Part shown: in pieces, positions 56,404-64,000 of the stretch
Position numbering within the stretch: position 1 is the stretch's first letter
Layout of the letters: each line of letters begins with the position of its first letter
Source of the DNA: Allium sativum
Taxonomy: Eukaryota > Streptophyta > Magnoliopsida > Asparagales > Amaryllidaceae
Direction of reading: 5' to 3'
DNA: 64,000 nt
Assembly: GCA_030737875.1 (NCBI GenBank)
Contig: CM060915.1
Location: forward strand, 901,410,177-901,474,176
Translations under genes and position numbers: made by a program
The notes under the pieces: model-generated
Database searches by the model: none
What the model was told of the DNA's origin: nothing
The model's input: the letters and a program-made list of their open reading frames with translations, nothing else

Positions 56404-59400
56404 TTAAGGAAAAAGAAAGATCAAAGATGTACCCTCAAAAAGAAAAGGGTAGGCTGCGCGTATTCTAGCCTCAGTTTCCCAAGTTGCGTCTTCCTCGGCG
56501 TCGCTCCACTGAACTTTGACGAGCTTGACTTCGCGGTTGCATAGCTTTTTCACTTCAGTTCCTAAGATGCGTGTTGGTACTTTCCTCATGGTTGCTTCGC
56601 GTTCCACTTCAGCTTCCTCAAGGATGTTTGGCTCTACCACTTCAGCAGATTCATGTAGACATTTTCGGAGGTGCGAAACATGAAAGACGTTATGAACTCC
56701 AGCTAGTTTTTCAGGTAGCTCTAATCTATAGGCCATTTTCCCCATTTTCTCGATAATAGGAAACGACCCTACAAATCTTGGTGCCAGCTTTCCAGTGGAT
56801 CCAAAACGAACAACGTTCCTTAAAGGAGATACCTTAAGAAAAACTCTGTCCCGAACCTCAAACTCAAGGTAGGTCCTTCTCTTGTCTGCGTAGGATTTTT
56901 GTCTATCTTGGGCTGTCTTCATCCTTCTCCGTATTAAGTCTACTTTCTCTGAAGTCTCTTGGATCATATCAGGTCCAAGTATGAGCTTGTCAGTAGACTC
57001 CCACCAACAAGTGGGCGATCGACACGGTCTTCCATATAAAGCTTCGAAGGGTGCCATTCCAATGGTGGCTTGGTAGCTGTTGTTGTAGGCAAATTCCACC
57101 AAAGGAAGATGGTCTTCCCATGTCCCTCCGAAGTCAAGGACGCACAGTCTTAAAAGGTCCTCCAAAACATTGTTCACTCTTCCTGTCTGGCCGTCGGTTT
57201 GGGGGTGATAGGCTGTACTCAAGCATAACTGTGTGCCTACCGCTTCTTGCAGACTCCACCAAAACTCGCTTGTGAAGATAGGGTCTCGGTCACTAACAAT
57301 GCTGGAGGGTATTCCATGGAGTCGAACAATTTCCTTGAGATAAAGAGATGCTAGGATGAGGCAGTTCTTTTACTCTTGACAGGTAAAAAGTGGGCGCTTT
57401 TAGTAAGCCTATCCACTATCACCCAAATGCTAGTGTTGCCTCTTCTAGACCTGGGCAGCCCATCAATGAAGTCCATTGAAATGCTATCCCACTTCCACTG
57501 CGGGACTTCTAGAGGATGGAGCAGACCACCAGGCTTCTTCTGCTCCGCCTTAACCTGTTGGCAAATCATACACTTAGAAACGAAATCTGCCACGTCCTTC
57601 TTCGTGCCGCTCCAAAAGAAAGTTCTCTTTATGTCCTTGTACATTTTATCTCCACCTGGATGTATCGTCATCCTGGAGTGATGTGCTTCCTCGAGAACCG
57701 TCTTTACTAAATCCCTTGTCTGTGGGACGCATAGTCTTTCGTCTCGCCTTAGCCAACCCTTATCGTCGATGGAGTATCTGTTGAGGTGACTTGAAGTCTC
57801 ACCCCTAATTAGCCTATCAATCGTCTCCACAAGCTGAGGGTCTTCGCGTTGTGCTGTCTCTATTGAGTCCACTAAAGTCGGGCGTACTTCGAGAGATGCT
57901 AGCAGGCCCGGTACAAAATCGGAGGAGGGCCTAAAGTTAAAACCGGCTATATACTCCAAGATTTGCCTTTCTATAAAGAGCGGGCTTAAGGTCAGTTTCT
58001 TTCGGCTCAATGCGTCTGCCACTACGTTGCCTTTGCCCGGAGTGTAGGAGATCTCAAAATCGTACGAGGCAAGAAACTCCATCCACATTTGTTGCCTCAA
58101 GTTAAGGTCCTTCTGCGAGAAGAGATACTTCAAAGATTTATGGTCAGTATACAGTTCGAATTTCTCACCTAGGAGATAGTGGCGCCAAGACTTAAGCGCA
58201 AAGACGATGGCGGCTAACTCAAGATCGTGGGTTGGGTAGTTCTTTTCATGAACTTTCAATTGCCTTCCACCATAAGCTACTACCCTTCCTTCTTGCATTA
58301 AGACAGCGCCTAGTCCTGTCCCGCATGCGTCCGTGTATACCATTAACATTTTGCTTCCATCCGGCAAGGTCAGAACTGGGGCTGTTATAAGAGCCCTTTT
58401 TAAGCGTTGGAAAGAAAACTCGCAATCCAAATCCCAAGCAAACGCTAGGTTCTTCTTTGTTAACCTAGTGAGCGGAGCTGATATTTTTGCAAAGTCTCTG
58501 ATGAATTTCCGATAGAAGCCTGCTAGCCCGAGAAAGCTTCGGACTTCTGTTGCATTCCTTGGTGTCTTCCAATCCTGTACCGCTACTACCTTAGCAGGGT
58601 CCACAGCTAACCCTTCTTTGGATACTACGTGCCCAAGAAACCTTACTTCCTCTCTCCAAAAGTGGCATTTGGAGAATTTGGCTTTTAGGTGGTGGACTCG
58701 CAGAGTTTCCATGATTGCCCTTAGGTGCTGAGCATGTTCTTATTCACTCTTTGAGAATATCAAGATATCATCTACGAAGACCACCACGAACTTGTTGAGG
58801 AATTCTCTGAACACCCTACTCATCAGGTCCACGAAGTAAGCGGGTGCGTTTGTCAAGCCGAAAGGCATGACAAGCCATTCAAAGAAGCCGTCTGGGGTTC
58901 TGAATGTTGTCTTATCGATGCTATCTTCAGCCACCCTTAGCTGATGAAATTCGGTCGCTAAATCGAGTTGGGAGAAAACTGACGCTCATACAAGTTGATC
59001 AAACAGATCGTCAATTCTGGGGAGAGGGTGCCTATTCTTTTTCGTTACTTGTTGAGCTCCCTATAGTCAACACATAGACGGAGTGAACCATCCGCCTTTG
59101 TGGAGAACACCACTGGAGCGTCCCATTCTGAAATGCTCCTTCTAATGAACCCCTTCTCTAGAAGCTCTTTAACCTGTTTACTGAGCTCCTTCCTTTCCCG
59201 TGGAGCCATGTGTCTTACGGGAAACGCAACGGGCTTTGCATTATCTACAAGATATATGCGGAAGTCTATCTCCCGCTTCGGAGGTAAGCCCTTCACCTCT
59301 TCGAAGACATCCGGATATTCACGGACCACTCTAACCGATTGCAAACTCTCAACAGAAGCATCTAGCGATTCGAGATAACTAAGCATAACCGCATACGAGG

Positions 59401-60783
59401 GATTACAAGTAATTTCCAGAGTGTTACCGAGCTGGGTCAGAAGCCTAACCACCCTTTTCTCACAATCAAGGATGGCGCCATTACTGGATAGCCAATCCAT
59501 GCCCAAAATCAAACCATATCCCAAGAAGCCCAAAACAAAGGCACTACATCTAAATTCTACGCTTAGAATAGAAATTTTCAATCCTACACAGATCATAGAC
59601 AAATGAGCTGGGCCCCCGATTGGATTTGAAACAATTAAGGGGTCCTCTACCATACTAGTTTCTAGGTGCAGAGATTCTACTAAAGAGATGAAATAAAGGA
59701 GTGTGATGCACCAGAATCAAATAAAGTGCGAACTGGGTGATCATAAAGATAAACTACACTTTCTACAGAAGTATTTATACCTCGCTGTTGCAGAGGTGGC
59801 GCTTCTAGCACATGAACCTGTGCCCCTGAGGTGGATCCAGCCCTCTTCCCCTGCCCTCGCTTCTTTGGGCAATCCTTAGCCATGTGGCATGTCTCACCGC
59901 AAGAAAAGCACCAACCATTAAACTTGGCCTTCTTTTTCCGGCAATCTTTCACTAAGTGCCCCACTTTGCCACAGAAATTACACTTCCTCTTCTCTTGGGA
60001 CTTGTTGTCTTTCCCGCCCTTCTTAAAGTCTGTCTTCTTAGGCTGTAAACCCTCTTTCTTCCCTTGAGAGCCTTCTGCCTTTGTCTCCTTCTTGCCTTTA
60101 TCCTCTTCGTTAAGCAACGCCATCTGCACCAATCTTTCATACGTAGCTCCCATGGGTATATGGGTCATGTCCAAACTGTGTAATGGCTCATTCAATCCCT
60201 TGACAAAACGGAGAGCCTTCTTGTGCGGAGTGTTGACTAGGTCCAGTCCGAACCTAGCCAGCTGATCGAACTGATTAACGTACTCTTTAACTGTCATATT
60301 CCCTTGCTTAAGAAATAAGAATTTTTTCAAATGAAGACTCCTTTCAGCTTCTGAGAGAAATTTAGCCTCAAACCTTGCCCTAAAGTCCTCCCATGTTTCC
60401 ACTGGTCTTTCTACATTGGTAACTTCCCACCAGTAGGAAGCCTCGCCTTTAAGTAGCCATACTGCCAGTTGTACCTTCTTCCTATCTTCTACTTCAAAAA
60501 TGACGAATAAGTCCTCGGTTTCCTTCTGCCAGTTCCTGGCTGCCACGAAGGACTCGGCTCCATGAAAGTCCTTCCCTCCCATAGCTTTGAAATCTTTACA
60601 TATCTTAGCAAAAGCATTACCACGCGGAGGAGGTGGAGGAGGAGGTGCTGCTGCAGCTGGATGAATTCCTACAGCTGGGGGAGGAGGAACAGTGGGACCT
60701 GGCTGATTGGCCCTTGCTTCTAAGAATCGTCTGAACCAACCAGGTATTGGTACACCCTCTGGCAAGTTAAGTTCTTCGGACAT
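56404..60783 (-). pseudogene. gag-pol: Broken gag-pol of chromovirus C
   Basis: Starts at 60783 (MSEEL) directly after TTTCAG, as in A and B. Gag, both zinc knuckles (the second has Cys for the usual Gly before His) and the DSGAS protease motif are read to a frameshift near 59683-59690. Further breaks are a frameshift near 59047, TGA at 58986-58988 (RT), TAA at 58740-58742 (RT, just after the FVDD motif) and a frameshift near 57353 (integrase, between the first and second catalytic Asp). A conserved ATGFHQ in the RT reads ATEFHQ. Downstream, the integrase end and chromodomain-like region are open to 56404, and the hydrophobic tail of A and B is shortened. Five breaks rule out a functional product. 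Confidence 0.93.
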
Positions 60784-60953
60784 GCTGAAACAAAAAGGAT
60801 AGATTCAAAACGAAGGATACAAGATAGTACCTACGGCTTTGGGGGGGACTATGCCTTTTTAAAATAAAATAACATTTTATCTTTAAAAATGCTTCTTTAA
60901 ATTTTCTTTTGAAAATAAATTTTCAAAACTTTTTATCTTATCTGGTAAACCAT

Positions 60954-60965
60954 GCTCTGATACCA
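60954..60965 (-). other. Primer-binding site, tRNA-Met (element C)
   Basis: GCTCTGATACCA on the plus strand is TGGTATCAGAGC on the minus strand, two bases from the 5' LTR. Confidence 0.92.
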
Positions 60966-60967
60966 AG

Positions 60968-63900
60968 TGAAACACCCCACCTCCGTTAGGGTCACTCTCA
61001 AAGGGAATGCCCTAATTTTGGTGGAGGTTTATAAGTATAAGTCACAGATACACAAGACAGATATGAATACACATATTTTTGAACAGCGGAAAACAACAAC
61101 TACTTTTATTTCATCAAAATACGCGTTACACAAACCATGCCATAATTGTCTTACAATACTTCCAAAAACATTACATTTTCATAACTGTCTTGATTTCATA
61201 ACTTAAAGAAGCATAAAAACATAAGTAACTGCATAAGTCCCCATAATTTCTATCCAAAGCCATAGTCCAAAACGAAAGAGATCCAAGCAATACATTCTTT
61301 CTCTTCAAGCTGGATGTGAAAACTGGTCAAACTGCGGTATTCCCTCCCTGTGGACCTTGGGGGGGGGACGAAAGAAAAGTAGAGTCAGACATAAAGCCTG
61401 AGTAAGTCTAGGACTATTCAGTCTATGAATAAAGAAATGAGCATGATAAGTACAAACTGGAAATGGGGAAGCAACATAAACTAAGTTAAGTTGTCTAGAG
61501 TCGAATATACTATCGTACCCCATATTAATCTCTGCACCCCTATAAACTAGTTCCCAACAGGCACCCCATAATCAGGGTGAAGTGATCCATCTCTAATGAT
61601 CGGCTCCTACTCGCATAGTTACATGTGTCTTACGGCCCCCGATGTTGTAGCTACCTATGCTGGTCCCACCATGGGGTGTATCAAGTCCCATGGTAGCGGC
61701 CCGACACAATTCTAGAATGCACAGGTATACTACTGGTGCCCAGTGCCTAATTTTTCTGCGTCGGAGTGTGTGCACGCCCGCACCCCGTTTGATCCTACAC
61801 TGCTGCACCACCGTCGTCGATTTGACCTCTTACAGTCAGCCCAGTAATCGTGCCCCACCCTGCCTAGTTCAGGGTATCCTGATACACCTTGTAGGGTTAC
61901 TGCTAAAAAGGGTCCCGTGCTACTAGGTTTTCTATTTCTAGCCAACATGCTAAGTTGGTTAAGTGTTCTGTATAAACCTAACCCCCAATCAGTCTGTATA
62001 GTTTAGCATGTGTAATTTGATTAAGTATTAATTCAATTTACTTAATCCTATCAATCCCGACTCAGCCTTAATTGTCTTATTAAAGCCTCGACCTCTCACA
62101 TTAGACAGGTATTGTTGTGACTGCCTGCTACCGGTTGGGTCCGGGCAGTCTTACGTCACAACTCAGTCTAACCTCGGGTCTTTATTGGGCTCAGTGTTTA
62201 ACCACCCACATTGGATAGGTATTGTTGTGACTACTGGACAGCCGGGCGGGTCCGGGCAGGTTTATGTCACAACTCAATCCAACCTCGGGTTAAACACATC
62301 GTATTTTATAAGTTTGCATATTTTATCTCTTTTCTTTTTATATGTAAATATTTGCAGCCCATTATTCAAATTCATCTTTATTGAGTAAAATCAATTTATA
62401 CCACTTAAATGTTCTCAAGGTCGTTGGCATGCGTCAAACATGCCAACACATATGTTTTATATTTTTAACCCAACGTCATTACCCCCATTTTATACGTTCG
62501 CTATAATATAACATATGTTGGGTTTAACATTTAAACCCAACTTAGCCACATGGAAAAGGGGAGGCTTAGAACATGGTGTTTATATATTCTAAGTAACATC
62601 AAAAGGGGTGTGTGAACGCATGAACTTGCAACATAACGATCTAATTAACATAAATTAGGCACTTGTGAACTTGCATTGTAATAGCATATAATCTTGACAT
62701 GAAACATACCTAAACATGAATCATGGTTTTAATTCTAGTCATGTAACCTTGCATTTAAAATGTGAACCTAACTTAATTATGTATCACATATATTATCACA
62801 AGATTTTGATAGCAACATAGGCCTAAAACATATTTTCAATTAGGCATAACACCAAACTTAATCTAGTCATGTTCATAGAGTCAACACAAGTTCACAAAGA
62901 TGCTTGCTTTTGTCACTAATACAAAAGTATGGTTTTCACTTGAATCATGATGCCTATTTCAACCTAAATTCATATGAATCATGATACCCAAATGGATCCA
63001 ACTACACTAAAAATGATTATATATCATTATACCACAACATCCCAAATCTATTCATGATTAGAATCATAGCAACATACAATTATGAATTATCATCACCACA
63101 AATTAAGTACAATTCCATTTCTCATTTTACACAAATCAAAACTCAATTATTCATTCACATCGGAATAGCACTCTACTTACAACATATGACGAATCTTCAA
63201 TTCAGGATTCTGAATTTGGAGATGCTATCCTTTGTTGTAGGCGTTGTTTTGATTTAATTGTCGTGGCTTTAAGCTTTTGAATCGACTCCTAATCGTCTCT
63301 CAATTTTGACGGCTACTCCTAGTCTTTCTTCAGCAACATGACGATCTCATTCTCGTTTTTATTTGTGTGAATTAGGTGGAGTCTCAGGTTCTTTTTATAG
63401 AGTTTGTGAATTGATTAGGGCCGTCGATGGAGCTTAGATTAATATTAGCCGTTCGTTTTAAAGAGAAACCAATCAGGAGCTGACACCTAGCCCTAGTGAC
63501 AAGACCAAAGCTCAGAAATTCGGCCAAGCACAGACCAAGCCAGCCAGGAGGGGCTGGGTTCGACCTGGCTCAGGGGCCAGGTCGACTACCCAGTCGGCCC
63601 CCAGGTCGACTACCCAGTCGACCTGGGTGACCCAGGTCGACTACCCAGTCGACCTGGGTGCCCCAGGTCGACTACCCAGTCGACCTTGGTGCCTTGGGCG
63701 GGAAAATTCCTGCCCAGCCCAATCTGGGTCCGATTTTTGAGTTTTTAACTCATTTCTGAACTGTTTCTGTCTGTTTGAATTTTAAACTGAATTCTGAAAC
63801 TTTCGGAGGTCATATCTCCCTCATACGGAGTCCGTTTTACGCAAACTCGGACTCTATCTCAAGCATAATTCCGAGACGAACGAAATGGCGTATCCCGTTT

Positions 63901-63977
63901 CCCTTAATTCTTTGATTTGAAATTAATTATACTTTAATTTGTGAATTTCACTGTTATAGAATACACAGGGTGTTACA
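60968..63977 (-). repeat. 5' LTR of element C (3010 bp)
   Basis: It aligns end to end with the left LTR, differing by substitutions and small indels (one in the G-rich acceptor tract near 61357, one of about 14 bp nearby). It carries a GTCGAC array (63581-63684), TATA (63393-63399), predicted donor (63180) and acceptor (61356, here AAG/GTCC instead of CAG/GTCC) and both hairpin modules (62194-62297, 62090-62185). Confidence 0.94.
63581..63684 (-). promoter_or_regulatory. GTCGAC array in U3 of element C
   Basis: GTCGACTACCCAGTCGAC-type units repeat several times in about 100 bp, roughly 180-290 bp upstream of the TATA box. One hexamer is mutated to GTCGGC. The left LTR has the matching array at 55439-55542. 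Confidence 0.55.
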
Positions 63978-63982
63978 CCATT

Positions 63983-64000
63983 CCCATGACTGACCCAGAG
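63983..64000 (+). repeat. Continuation of E-type LTR after element C
   Basis: CCCATGACTGACCCAGAG continues the E-type LTR interrupted at 52809. Compare CCCATGACTGACTCG at 31204 in element E. Confidence 0.6.

Larger units (their letters stand above)
52810..63977 (-). mobile_element. Chromovirus C (Tekay/Del-like), degenerate
   Basis: Minus-strand element of 11,168 bp with LTRs of 3026 bp (left, the 3' LTR) and 3010 bp (right, the 5' LTR), tRNA-Met primer site, interrupted gag-pol and purine tract. Flanks CCAGT (52805-52809) and CCATT (63978-63982) differ at one base. The uninterrupted E-family copy at 31199 reads CCAGTCCCATGAC, which confirms CCAGT as the original duplication. It is the most decayed of the three chromoviruses in coding capacity. 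Confidence 0.94.

Overview
This window looks like repeat-dense, probably heterochromatic DNA from a flowering plant. The evidence is large LTR retrotransposons primed by initiator-methionine tRNA, Ty3/gypsy chromovirus polyproteins, and CACTA-, Mutator- and hAT-like DNA elements, all nested in one another. I see no intact host gene, tRNA, rRNA or CRISPR array. Nearly all ORFs outside gag-pol are chance frames in AT-rich or LTR sequence. The species cannot be named from the sequence.

Layout. Bases 1-3816 are decayed LTR-derived AT-rich DNA. A CACTA (En/Spm-type) element spans 3817-47748, with 13-bp ends CACTACACCAAAA and a 3-bp ATC target duplication. It is swollen to 44 kb by later insertions; its own sequence is about 10 kb. 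Inside it a probable hAT-like fold-back element (8024-31654) holds two LTR elements. Element A (8220-19822, +) is a young, intact Tekay/Del-like chromovirus. Element E (20531-31590, +) is a LARD-like non-autonomous element with 4.8-kb LTRs and a non-coding 1.4-kb interior. Also inside the CACTA element are chromovirus B (34058-45179, +), with a reading frame carrying three stops, and an 886-bp Mutator-like element (46724-47609). Right of the CACTA element, decayed E-type sequence is split by a solo LTR of the B type (48769-51727, -) and by a third, broken chromovirus C (52810-63977, -).

How the parts work together. A, B and C share one plan: GTCGAC-rich U3, TATA box, short exon with upstream ORFs, a possible 1.8-2.1 kb intron inside the LTR, tRNA-Met primer site, one gag-pol frame (zinc knuckles, protease, RT, RNase H, integrase, chromodomain-like end), and a purine tract. 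A could supply proteins in trans to E, which shares the primer site and a similar purine tract but encodes nothing.

Most notable observation. Every chromovirus LTR here, including the solo LTR, carries a tandem pair of about 100-nt modules that fold into the same three-helix hairpin. The helix sequences differ between copies and families while pairing is mostly kept, and the loop sequences are conserved. The modules lie inside the possible leader intron. A separate short hairpin with one covarying pair lies between gag-pol and the 3' LTR in all three families. Together they suggest an undescribed set of cis-acting RNA structures in this retrotransposon lineage. All alignments were made by eye.
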